From Bacillota bacterium (lineage in GTDB: Bacteria; Bacillota; Clostridia; Christensenellales; CAG-138), in the NCBI GenBank assembly GCA_023416895.1, contig JAEZGQ010000013.1, forward strand, positions 1 to 5,289: 5,289 nt of DNA, in the 5' to 3' direction. Below, piece by piece: positions 1 through 5,289 of the stretch. Numbering within the stretch: the stretch's first letter is position 1; the number at the start of each line of letters is the position of its first letter. The position numbers and the translations under genes are program-made. The notes below the pieces were generated by a model that saw only the letters and a list, made by a program, of their open reading frames with translations, did not search any database and was not told the DNA's origin.

Positions 1-315
1 AACCGGCATGTTTTGCTTGAGCTCATAGGGAACGGTGGCGAACTTGTCGATTTCGCGGCCGGTTTTGAAACCGAAGTTGCCGATGATGCTCGGTTCGCAT
101 TCCTCCGAAAGGATGGAAACGGAGAACATCCCGCTTTCGCGGATGCAGGAATTGGTGTAGTTATCATGGTTGACGCTTACGGCGATGGTGGCCGGCTGCG
201 AGGTGATCTGCATTACGCTGTTGACGATGCAGCCCGTGGGGCGCTTGTTCGCGGCATCCTGTGTGCCTACCACATACAGCCCGTAGGAGATGTTGCGAAA
301 TACGATGGGGTTCAT
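1..315 (-). CDS. Flavin reductase-like domain protein, N-terminal part (3' end outside window)
   Basis: The 105 visible residues begin MNPIVFRNISYGLYVVGT and run off the left edge. The segments TGCIVNSVMQIT (27-38), FSVSILSEE (64-72) and FGFKTGREIDKF (81-92) match the FMN-binding flavin reductase-like fold. They most resemble the N-terminal module of clostridial 'high-molecular-weight rubredoxin' and NAD(P)H:rubredoxin oxidoreductase-type proteins. Family members bind FMN and pass electrons from reduced pyridine nucleotide to rubredoxin or flavodiiron partners in oxygen and peroxide detoxification; this role is inferred for the present gene. The family is usually about 160-220 residues, so roughly half is visible, and whether a C-terminal rubredoxin domain follows cannot be seen. 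The start is fixed by GGGAGG (321-326 on the complement) 5 nt before the ATG. It lies downstream of, and on the same strand as, the transglutaminase gene, 108 bp away, but has a likely promoter of its own. Confidence 0.85.
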   Translation of the reverse strand, partial: MNPIVFRNISYGLYVVGTQDAANKRPTGCIVNSVMQITSQPATIAVSVNHDNYTNSCIRESGMFSVSILSEECEPSIIGNFGFKTGREIDKFATVPYELKQNMPV

Positions 316-355
316 ATGTGCCTCCCTTTTTGCATTTGCGTACCTAGTAAGGATT

Positions 356-364
356 ATTTTACCA
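356..364 (-). promoter_or_regulatory. Putative extended -10 promoter for the flavin reductase gene
   Basis: On the minus strand the 108-bp gap contains TGGTAAAAT, an extended -10 (TGn plus TAAAAT). It would start transcription near position 349 and give a leader of about 34 nt. No good -35 is present; the nearest is TTGCAG with a 20-nt spacer, which is too long. No convincing terminator hairpin for the upstream transglutaminase gene is visible in this gap (only 4-bp stems), so read-through from that gene is also possible. Confidence 0.4.
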
Positions 365-423
365 CAACACGCGAGAAAGTTCTGCAAAAGACTTGCGGAA
401 AACGCTTACTTTTTCAAATGAGC

Positions 424-1755
424 TTACCCGAACGTGCCATAAAGAACCAAAAAGCCCCTGTCGTTGAGCAGGTATGCATCCACAGCACCCATAAAATCCA
501 CCTCGTCAGCCATCGCGTCAAACGAAGCGTCAAGCGCCGCCCATTCCACCCCGAAAAACGAAGGGCAGGCAACCACCAGGCAACCGTCGTCCTGCTCCAT
601 ATCGTCCTCAAGCGCGTCGGCAATGACAACAAGGTTATCGGTTGAGGAAAAGTCCGAAACCTCAAGATCGGCCGGCATTTCGTCGTATGCTGCATCGGCG
701 CACTTGGGCGCAAAAGAGGAAATGTCATTGTCGTAATTGCGGGAAAGCGCAAACGCCGCAGCATCGGACATGCGGAAATAGTAGAGCTTGCCGCCGTAGG
801 TGGCGTCGTTGGCGCTGTCTGAATCGTAGGTGGGATCGAAATGGTAATAGCTGCCACCGAGCTTCGCCGTGACCCACGCGTGGCCCTCGCCCGCATCGCT
901 TCCAATGGCGAGCATGCTTTCGATGCCCGCAAGGTTATAAAGCATCGCGAGCGCGTTTGCAAAGCCGTCGCAGTTGCTCCTGCTCAAAACAAGCGCATCG
1001 TACAAATAATCGGGCTGTATGGAATCCTCGTTTTCGTAGGTGATGTAGCGCGTGCTCTCCACCACCTTGCGGTAAAGATATTCTGCTTTTTGTGCGTCGT
1101 CCGTAGTCTCCGCTGGGATACTTGCCACAATATTCCCGGCTTTCTTATACGCCTCAATCTTTTTTTCTAAGTGCCCGTCCTCAAGCGCGGAGGTATACAT
1201 ACAGTAATAAACTGGCGTATTTATATCGCCCTCGGGTGGCGTCAAATATTCGATGCTGATGTTGTAATTGCTTTCAAAAAACGGGCTGTCGCAGGTAAGG
1301 TAGCTGTAAGCTTTGTAAATATCGTCCACCGTAAGCGAGGCGGAACTGAAATACGCGCGCTGAAAGCCGTTGTCAAGCGCGTAGAGCATGGCCATATAGG
1401 GGATGAGCATATCGCCTTGGAGCAGGTTTTTATAATAAAAAGAGGCCGCATCCTCATAGGGGCTTTCGTAGGCAAGAAGCTCTTGAACATCGAGTGTTTC
1501 AAGGCGCTCGTCCTGTGCAAAAAAGCTATGAAACGCCGCTTCACCCGGCGAGATGGAGCCGGAAACCGCTCCAACGGAAGCGATGTTTTGAAGCGGAACC
1601 TCATCGGTAAGGTGGAGAAGCTGCGCAAGCGGCTGCTGGGATACGCGCCCTTCCATGTTGCCGGAATAGCCGACGCACGAACAAAGCGCGAGGCACAGCA
1701 TAAGCGCCGCAAGAAAAAGTGCCGTCTTTTTTCGCATTTGGGTGAAAAAGCGCAT
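424..1755 (-). CDS. Transglutaminase-like domain lipoprotein
   Basis: The product is 443 residues. It begins MRFFTQMRKK, followed by a hydrophobic stretch and LCLALCSC, a lipoprotein signal peptide with Cys27 the likeliest lipidated residue. The mature protein should be anchored on the outer face of the membrane. The C-terminal half holds a transglutaminase-like (papain-fold) core: SNCDGFA with Cys262, GEGHAWV with His292 and HFDPTYD with Asp307, forming the expected Cys-His-Asp triad. YYFRMSD downstream is also typical of these proteins. Bacterial members act as proteases, amidases or cross-linkers; the substrate here is unknown. The region between the signal and about residue 210, and the acidic C-terminal 110 residues, are not recognised. 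The start is chosen because AAGGAG (1765-1770) lies 9 nt upstream. A longer reading frame reaches 1896, but its extra codons lie upstream of the predicted promoter and lack a signal peptide. The gene ends in TAA at 424-426. Confidence 0.87.
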   Translation of the reverse strand: MRFFTQMRKKTALFLAALMLCLALCSCVGYSGNMEGRVSQQPLAQLLHLTDEVPLQNIASVGAVSGSISPGEAAFHSFFAQDERLETLDVQELLAYESPYEDAASFYYKNLLQGDMLIPYMAMLYALDNGFQRAYFSSASLTVDDIYKAYSYLTCDSPFFESNYNISIEYLTPPEGDINTPVYYCMYTSALEDGHLEKKIEAYKKAGNIVASIPAETTDDAQKAEYLYRKVVESTRYITYENEDSIQPDYLYDALVLSRSNCDGFANALAMLYNLAGIESMLAIGSDAGEGHAWVTAKLGGSYYHFDPTYDSDSANDATYGGKLYYFRMSDAAAFALSRNYDNDISSFAPKCADAAYDEMPADLEVSDFSSTDNLVVIADALEDDMEQDDGCLVVACPSFFGVEWAALDASFDAMADEVDFMGAVDAYLLNDRGFLVLYGTFG

Positions 1756-1775
1756 GAAATCAATCTCCTTGCCCG

Positions 1776-1804
1776 ATTGTACCATGCTTTTTTGCACCGC
1801 GCAA
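1776..1804 (-). promoter_or_regulatory. Putative sigma-A promoter of the transglutaminase lipoprotein gene
   Basis: On the minus strand, TTGCGC (1799-1804), a 17-nt spacer and TACAAT (1776-1781) form a good -35/-10 pair. The expected start site is near 1769-1770, at or just before the AAGGAG ribosome binding site, so the leader would be only about 15 nt. This placement supports the start codon at 1755. Confidence 0.5.
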
Positions 1805-1903
1805 CGCGGGACACGCGTCGAAAAATGCTGAAAAGCGGCAATCGGGAACGGCGTGCGGAAAAACAGGCAGAGTACATATACCGCGTGCCGCAGCAAGGAA
1901 CGA

Positions 1904-1932
1904 TTGCGTTGACTTGTTGGATTTGCTATCCT
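1904..1932 (+). promoter_or_regulatory. Weak putative promoter of the VOC gene
   Basis: TTGCGT (1904-1909), 17 nt, then TATCCT (1927-1932), preceded by TG at 1924-1925 as in an extended -10. An overlapping TTGACT (1909-1914) is a better -35 but is only 12 nt from that -10. The element lies about 65 nt ahead of the GTG start. The rest of the 1756-1996 intergenic stretch shows nothing else recognisable apart from the divergent promoter. Confidence 0.3.
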
Positions 1933-2130
1933 TTGGTAAAAGGACGCAGGACGAAAATAAATCGCAAATCATGTGAATTGCCGGAGGTGTTTTGCCGTGA
2001 AGATCGGAGAAGTATGCTTGCTGACAAACGACGTTGTTCGGTTGTCAAATTTTTATAAGCACCTGTTTGAAATCGATAACGGCAGCAATAATCCGGTTCA
2101 TCAATTTATATTTTCCGAGGAAACCACGCT

Positions 2131-2132
2131 TA
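2131..2132. repeat. Target-site duplication TA, left copy
   Basis: The TA directly before the left inverted repeat. With the matching TA at 2408-2409, deletion of one copy plus the element restores the codons CTT-ACC-GTT (Leu-Thr-Val) of the VOC gene. Confidence 0.75.
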
Positions 2133-2157
2133 AGGTGAGGGAAGTTGAACCCCTGCG
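2133..2157 (+). repeat. Left terminal inverted repeat of the MITE-like element
   Basis: The sequence starts AGGTGAGGGAAGTTGAACC and ends CCTGCG. Compared with the right repeat it has two substitutions (A for G at the tenth base, T for C at the fourteenth) and one missing base after GAACC. Confidence 0.85.
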
Positions 2158-2267
2158 GTTTTGAAGGCCGAAAAGCACGCCATCGCTGTGTTGCCGACGC
2201 TAACCGTGGGGGCCGCCACGCTTTCGCGTCGGCGTCTTGCGCTGACATGCTTTTCAGCCTTTAAAAC
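2158..2267. repeat. Inner inverted-repeat arm 1 of the element
   Basis: The outer stem pairs 2158-2179 with 2246-2267 (22 positions, three differences; GTTTTGAAGGC against GCCTTTAAAAC at the base). After a mismatched stretch, GCCGACGC (2193-2200) pairs with GCGTCGGC (2226-2233). The tip is CGTGG (2205-2209) with CCACG (2216-2220) around GGGCCG. Of the three outer differences, one is a G-U wobble on plus-strand RNA and two are wobbles on minus-strand RNA. Confidence 0.75.
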
Positions 2268-2274
2268 TTTTCAA

Positions 2275-2381
2275 CCTCAAAACTGCTATTTTGGGTGCAG
2301 TTCGAGGAAGAGGAGGAAGCCATAGTGGCGCTATGGCGACTGACGATGACAAGGAAATGCACCAAAATAGCAGTTTTGAGG
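2275..2381. repeat. Inner inverted-repeat arm 2 of the element
   Basis: CCTCAAAACTGCTATTTTGG plus GTGCA (2275-2299) is the inverse complement of 2358-2381, differing only by one extra G. The enclosed 58 nt begin purine-rich (GAGGAAGAGGAGGAAG, 2304-2319) and carry a small hairpin, GCCATAG (2319-2325), loop TGGCG, CTATGGC (2331-2337). The near-perfect pairing suggests the fold is conserved or recently formed. Confidence 0.8.
2311..2327 (+). promoter_or_regulatory. Shine-Dalgarno plus GTG inside the element, in frame with the 3' VOC fragment
   Basis: AGGAGG (2311-2316), 8 nt, then GTG (2325-2327). From this GTG the frame is open to the original VOC stop at 2622-2624. It would encode 99 residues: 28 from the element and junction, then the last 71 VOC residues starting TVYNDG. 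Whether it is used is unknown: the small hairpin 2319-2337 would cover the GTG, and the encoded element part (MALWRLTMTRK...) resembles no known protein. Confidence 0.3.
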
Positions 2382-2407
2382 CGCAGGAGGTTCGACTCCC
2401 CTCACCT
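2382..2407 (-). repeat. Right terminal inverted repeat of the MITE-like element
   Basis: Read on the minus strand from 2407 it starts AGGTGAGGGGAGTCGAACC and continues TCCTGCG, matching the left end at 24 positions with two mismatches and one extra base. Confidence 0.85.
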
Positions 2408-2409
2408 TA
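2408..2409. repeat. Target-site duplication TA, right copy
   Basis: The TA directly after the right inverted repeat, followed by CCGTTTACAACGACGG, which resumes the VOC frame. Confidence 0.75.
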
Positions 2410-2658
2410 CCGTTTACAACGACGGAACAGAGCGTAAATGCAACCAGCAAAACATCTGCATAGCGTTTACGGTTTCGGATGTGGACGCTGAATTCGAAAG
2501 GTTAACCACACTAGGCATTGAGATCATTTCTCCCCCGACGGTAAGGCCATGGGGCGCAAAAAACATGAGCTTTTTAGGCCCCGACGGCAACCTCATTACA
2601 TTTCGGAGTTTTCCAAAACAGTAAAGCTATAAGCTTTGGCTTCATACGGATAGAAATC

Positions 2659-2698
2659 AACAGGGGCTGTATCGCCAAATGGCGATACAGCCCCTGTT
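2659..2698. terminator. Bidirectional terminator hairpin between convergent genes
   Basis: A perfect 18-bp stem (2659-2676 with 2681-2698) closes the 4-nt loop AAAT; the base is AACAGGGG/CCCCTGTT. It lies 35 nt after the VOC stop and 32 nt after the stop of the minus-strand VanW-family gene, so it can end both transcripts. The trailing T-tracts are short (TTTCC on plus, TTGATTTC on minus), so efficiency is uncertain. Confidence 0.8.
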
Positions 2699-2729
2699 TC
2701 CAATAAAACTGGTGTTTTCTGTTTTCCTC

Positions 2730-4382
2730 TTACCCGTTCGACTGCGGCGTAGCATCGGGCGACGCACCGCTTTGCGTGGCAACGGGCGTTGCCCCTTCGG
2801 GCACGGAAAGGATGAGCGGGTCGCCCGTGCCGCGCCTTACCTCGGCGGCGTTGCCCCTATATTTGTCGGTATAAAGCAATTCGCTGCTTTCAAGCACGCC
2901 GTTTACATACTTATCGAGGTAGGCGTCTGCCACAAAACCGTCGTGCGGCTTTACTGCAACAAGCTCATACCCTAAGGGAATTGCCGGATCGTCCGTGTAA
3001 ATGACTTCGCTCTGCACAATGGTTTCCGTCACCTCGCTCCTGGGCTGGTAGGTAACGCCATCGGGCAAGGGTTTGCCGTAGAGGGAAACGGTGATGGTGA
3101 GGTAGCTCGAATCCGCAGGATCAGGCTTGATGTACACGAACATATAAATGGGCGCACCCGTATCGTTGAGAAACTTCAGATCGATACCGCTCGTGTCCAC
3201 CGTGGCATCAAGACCCTTTGGCACATAGTCGGACGGAATGGAGTGCTTGCGTCGCTCCGTCACTTCAATGTTGCCGCACAAAAGCGCGTTGTAAAGCGTT
3301 GTGCTGGTTTGGCACACGCCGCCGCCCGCCTGAAGGGTATATTCCTTGCCGTTGCTGATGCCGTTTGCTTCCTTCCAGCCGCCCTCGACCGTGCGCGGAC
3401 CAACAACATTGTTGTAGCTGAAGGTTTCCCCCGGCATCACCGTTTGACAGTTGAGAATGTCCGCGGTTTTTCTGATGTTATACACGCGGTTTTCCACCAC
3501 CTCGCTGCCGCCCTTTTTGAAGCGCGTGGTATAGGTGGAAATACGTTTTGTGTTTTCCTTGATGAACCCAAGCGTCATCGTGGGCGCGGTTGCGGTAAAC
3601 ACAGGCTCGATTTGCGCATCGAGCTCACCGCGCTCTACAGCCTCCGCCACAAGCTTTGCAGTCGCCTGCGCATCCAACGCATAGCCGCTTTTCCCCTCGT
3701 AAAACGCGAAGCTCTGCACGAGATCCTCGCTGAGCGAAGGCACAGCGTATGGTTCCACGGGCGCGCTGTCGGCCTGCGCCTTCATATCCTGCACGGCGAT
3801 TAGAAGCGCCGTTTGCTGCACGCCAAAGGTAAGTTCAAAGTTTTTGCCCGCGCTTTTGAGTTCGCTTCTCTCACGCGCGTTTTCAAGAAGGTTACCCGAG
3901 CGACCACACGAAAGTGCCTGTTCAAGCACCTCATCCACCTTGGCGCTAAGACCGATCTCCTCGGCACTCAAAGAAAAGATGCCGTTTGGCGTAACAAGAG
4001 AAAGGCTAGCCCGCGCGAGCTTTTCACGCGCGAGTTCTTCCAGTTGTGCGCGCGCCTCCTTCGCAGTTTTGCCGCCCATATAAGTGTTTTCGATGTACAC
4101 ACCCTCGTAGATTTCGGCGTTACCCTCGGTTAGGGATGAAAGCGTTTCTTCCTTGCCGCCGCCAAACAATACACCAAGTAGCACCGCAAACACCACGAGC
4201 ACCGCTGCCACAAACCATGTGCGCGCGGTGGGGCGCTGTTTGCGCCGCTTACGCTTGCCGCCACCGCTCTTTCGCGCTTTTGAACGCGTTGCGTTTCCTT
4301 TTGCCTTTGCGGATGCGGAAGTGCGTGAAGAAGCGTACGCCACCCGCTGGGTCGCACCGCGCTTTTGTACATAATTGGGCAT
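2730..4382 (-). CDS. VanW-family membrane-anchored protein with peptidoglycan-binding-like domain
   Basis: The product is 550 residues, starting MPNYVQKRG. Residues 1-54 are basic and low-complexity (KRKRRKQR at 43-50) and presumably cytoplasmic. One transmembrane helix follows (about 55-73, WFVAAVLVVFAVLLGVLF). Next comes a segment like the putative peptidoglycan-binding domain PG_binding_4 (about 90-275; GVYIENTYMGGKTAKEA), then a VanW domain (about 275-420) with PGETFSYNNVVGPRT and GGGVCQTSTTLYNALL. A G5-like region (about 448-520) and an Ala/Pro/Thr/Ser-rich tail end the protein. This is the common clostridial order for extracytoplasmic VanW proteins. VanW occurs in some vancomycin-resistance clusters but its biochemical role is unsettled, and nothing nearby suggests resistance here. 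The start has GGGAG 6 nt upstream. An in-frame ATG at 4424 with GGGAGG 4 nt upstream is a real alternative (564 residues); its extra codons include AGG, GGA and CGG and look less coding-like. Confidence 0.88.
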   Translation of the reverse strand: MPNYVQKRGATQRVAYASSRTSASAKAKGNATRSKARKSGGGKRKRRKQRPTARTWFVAAVLVVFAVLLGVLFGGGKEETLSSLTEGNAEIYEGVYIENTYMGGKTAKEARAQLEELAREKLARASLSLVTPNGIFSLSAEEIGLSAKVDEVLEQALSCGRSGNLLENARERSELKSAGKNFELTFGVQQTALLIAVQDMKAQADSAPVEPYAVPSLSEDLVQSFAFYEGKSGYALDAQATAKLVAEAVERGELDAQIEPVFTATAPTMTLGFIKENTKRISTYTTRFKKGGSEVVENRVYNIRKTADILNCQTVMPGETFSYNNVVGPRTVEGGWKEANGISNGKEYTLQAGGGVCQTSTTLYNALLCGNIEVTERRKHSIPSDYVPKGLDATVDTSGIDLKFLNDTGAPIYMFVYIKPDPADSSYLTITVSLYGKPLPDGVTYQPRSEVTETIVQSEVIYTDDPAIPLGYELVAVKPHDGFVADAYLDKYVNGVLESSELLYTDKYRGNAAEVRRGTGDPLILSVPEGATPVATQSGASPDATPQSNG

Positions 4383-4483
4383 GCTAAGCTCCCGTCCTGC
4401 GCCTTCCCTGACGCCAGAATCCATACGCCCTCCCACAGGGTGTGTTTGGAAAATGGCAACACGCCCTAGGCTATTTTGCTTTT

Positions 4484-4511
4484 ATTATACCCGGATTGCG
4501 CTTCCGTTCAA
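4484..4511 (-). promoter_or_regulatory. Strong putative sigma-A promoter of the VanW-family gene
   Basis: On the minus strand, TTGAAC (4506-4511), a 16-nt spacer and a consensus TATAAT (4484-4489). Transcription should start near 4477, leaving a leader of about 53 nt to the ATG at 4424 or 95 nt to the one at 4382. Only a weak 5-bp stem (GTGTT/AACAC) is seen in the leader. Confidence 0.6.
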
Positions 4512-4572
4512 AGGGGCATGGCGCGCATTTCACAATTCGGCAATAAATGGCAATGATTTTACTTTTCGCATC

Positions 4573-4601
4573 TTGACGAAAGCGCTCATTTTGACCATGA
4601 T
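4573..4601 (+). promoter_or_regulatory. Putative promoter of nfo
   Basis: TTGACG (4573-4578), 17 nt, then CATGAT (4596-4601), which matches the -10 consensus at four of six bases. The expected start is near 4608, giving a leader of just over 20 nt that contains the ribosome binding site. It is back to back with the VanW-family promoter, about 60 bp away. Confidence 0.4.
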
Positions 4602-4630
4602 AAAGAAAACGACAGGAAAGGATGCAGGCT

Positions 4631-5289
4631 ATGATACTCGGCGCGCACCTTTCGGCGGCGAACGGGTTGCTCCGTGCCGCAAAAACCGCCCACGAAATCG
4701 GCGCGGATACGTTTCAGTTTTTCAGCAGAAATCCGCGCGGCAGCAGCAAGCGCAGCCATACCGAGAAGGAGACCGCCGCGTTTCGCGCCGCGTGCGAAGC
4801 TTATCACATCGGCCCTGTTCTCGCGCACGCGCCCTATACCTTAAACCCCGCCGCAGTCAGGCAGGAAACAGCGGAGTTTTCTAGCGCCGTGCTATGCGAA
4901 GACGTTGCCCGTATGGATGCGCTCGGCATAGAGCTTTTTAACCTGCACCCAGGCACCCGCGCGGACGGCGACTTGGAAGCGGGCTTTTCGCAGGTTGCGT
5001 CGATGCTCGACCGCGCCTGTTCGGGCGACGAGCGCATTTTCGTGCTGCTCGAAACCATGTCCGGCAGGGGAAACGAGCTTGGCGGGCATTTTTTCCACTT
5101 GCGTGAAATTCTCAGCCGTACCCAACACCGTGAAAAACTCGGCGTTTGCATGGATCTATGCCACGTATACGCGGCGGGTTATGACCTTGTGAACCGCCTT
5201 GATACCGTGCTTGCGGAATTCGACGCGGTCATCGGGCTTGATCGCCTAAAGGCGGTTCACCTCAACGACAGTATGTTTCCGCTCGGCTC
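4631..5289 (+). CDS. nfo: Endonuclease IV (AP endonuclease), N-terminal 219 codons (3' end outside window)
   Basis: The product, which begins MILGAHLSAANGLLRAA, is a TIM-barrel AP endonuclease of the Nfo family. It cuts DNA 5' to abasic sites and removes 3'-blocking groups in base-excision repair in the cytoplasm, using a trinuclear zinc centre. Six of the nine metal ligands are visible by alignment to the E. coli enzyme: His66 (LAHAPYTLN), His106 (NLHPGTR), Glu141 (LLETM), Asp175 and His178 (CMDLCHVYAAGYD) and His210 (KAVHLNDS). The remaining three would lie past the right edge. The family is about 270-300 residues, so roughly three quarters is present, and no lesion is seen. The start at 4631 has AAGGA 8 nt upstream and matches the usual N-terminus; an in-frame ATG at 4622 would add three residues. 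It is transcribed divergently from the VanW-family gene. Confidence 0.95.
   Translation, partial: MILGAHLSAANGLLRAAKTAHEIGADTFQFFSRNPRGSSKRSHTEKETAAFRAACEAYHIGPVLAHAPYTLNPAAVRQETAEFSSAVLCEDVARMDALGIELFNLHPGTRADGDLEAGFSQVASMLDRACSGDERIFVLLETMSGRGNELGGHFFHLREILSRTQHREKLGVCMDLCHVYAAGYDLVNRLDTVLAEFDAVIGLDRLKAVHLNDSMFPLG

Larger units (their letters stand above)
2133..2407. mobile_element. MITE-like non-autonomous element, 275 bp, TA target duplication
   Basis: The element is bounded by terminal inverted repeats of about 25 bp that both read AGGTGAGGG inward, and is flanked by TA on each side. Its interior is mostly inverted repeat: one arm at 2158-2267 and a second at 2275-2381, so the whole unit can fold as a closed stem carrying two long hairpins. 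No transposase or other recognisable protein is encoded. TA duplication with terminal inverted repeats is characteristic of the IS630/Tc1-mariner superfamily, so a related full-length element elsewhere in the genome probably moves it; that assignment is inference. The boundaries are well supported because excision restores the host gene exactly. A three-base TTA duplication is formally possible but leaves an unpaired base at one end. Confidence 0.85.
1997..2624 (+). pseudogene. VOC-family (glyoxalase/bleomycin-resistance fold) gene disrupted by a 275-bp element
   Basis: Two pieces in different frames, 1997-2132 and 2410-2624, join without a gap once the inserted element and one TA copy are removed. 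The joined frame is 116 codons plus TAA, a normal length for a single-domain VOC protein. It begins MKIGEVCLLTNDVVRLSNFY (first beta-alpha unit) and ends with the family hallmark RPWGAKNMSFLGPDGNLITF near residues 91-110. Such proteins are metal-dependent lyases, isomerases, dioxygenases or drug-binding proteins; the substrate here cannot be told. The start is GTG with GGAGG (1983-1987) 9 nt upstream. The insertion breaks codon 46. As it stands, translation gives 45 native residues plus KVREVEPLRF and stops at 2162-2164. Apart from the insertion, no stop or frameshift is seen in either half, which suggests a fairly recent event. Confidence 0.88.

Noticed and set aside
13..645. Plus-strand open frame across the flavin reductase gene and the 316-423 gap
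   Set aside because: It runs antisense to two recognisable genes and its product resembles no family.
1171..2058. Long plus-strand open frame (295 codons) opposite the transglutaminase gene
   Set aside because: Its product is rich in Arg, Lys and Val with no recognisable domain. It lies antisense to a gene with a clear catalytic triad, signal peptide, ribosome binding site and promoter.
2133..2407. tRNA or tmRNA-like ends (GGTGAGG at the left, GGTTCGACTCC then CCTCACC at the right)
   Set aside because: The T-loop-like GGTTCGACTCC sits within the terminal inverted repeat. Its stem has a mismatch, there is no D-arm or anticodon arm at the proper spacing, and the left end holds the inverse complement of the same motif.
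2133..2407. Self-splicing intron that would restore the VOC message
   Set aside because: I see no group I or group II core motifs or domain V-like hairpin. The TA duplication would leave two extra bases if only the element were removed, so exact splicing from repeat to repeat would not restore the frame.
3243..4133. Plus-strand open frames opposite the VanW-family gene
   Set aside because: They are shadows of a well-supported minus-strand gene; their proteins show no domains and they lack good ribosome binding sites.
2730..4382. Vancomycin-resistance locus suggested by VanW
   Set aside because: No ligase, dehydrogenase, dipeptidase or two-component genes are nearby. VanW domains are common in ordinary clostridial envelope proteins.
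4425..4480. Riboswitch or attenuator in the VanW-family leader
   Set aside because: Only a 5-bp stem with an 11-nt loop is present, with no terminator-like hairpin or known aptamer motif.

Overview
The window looks like chromosomal DNA from a moderately GC-rich, Gram-positive anaerobe of the Clostridia, possibly a gut lineage. This is inferred from the Shine-Dalgarno sequences (GGGAGG, AAGGAG, GGAGG), a lipobox-type signal peptide, a VanW/peptidoglycan-binding membrane protein and a rubredoxin-partner type flavin reductase. No species can be named from the sequence alone.

Layout, left to right. (1) 1-315, minus strand: N-terminal part of a flavin reductase-like protein, cut by the window edge. 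(2) 424-1755, minus strand: a predicted lipoprotein with a transglutaminase-like Cys-His-Asp domain and its own promoter just before the ribosome binding site. (3) 1997-2624, plus strand: a VOC-family (glyoxalase/bleomycin-resistance fold) gene split by a 275-bp insertion. (4) 2659-2698: a perfect 18-bp hairpin between two convergent genes, probably a bidirectional terminator. (5) 2730-4382, minus strand: a membrane-anchored VanW-domain protein with a strong TTGAAC/TATAAT promoter. (6) 4631-5289, plus strand: the first 219 codons of endonuclease IV (nfo), transcribed divergently from the vanW-like gene and cut by the window edge.

The most notable item is the insertion at 2133-2407. It has about 25-bp terminal inverted repeats (AGGTGAGGG... 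at both ends), is flanked by a TA duplication, holds two large nested hairpin arms and encodes no transposase. Removing the element plus one TA copy restores an uninterrupted 116-residue VOC reading frame. This is the signature of a miniature inverted-repeat transposable element (MITE) mobilised by a TA-targeting transposase such as the IS630/Tc1-mariner group. Inside its second arm the element also carries AGGAGG, 8 nt, then GTG, in frame with the 3' half of the broken gene.

The genes do not form one pathway. They are neighbouring single-gene transcription units for redox metabolism, cell-envelope functions and DNA base-excision repair. No RNA gene, CRISPR array or defence system was recognised. 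The longer gene-free stretches (316-423, 1756-1996, 4383-4630) hold mainly promoters and leaders.
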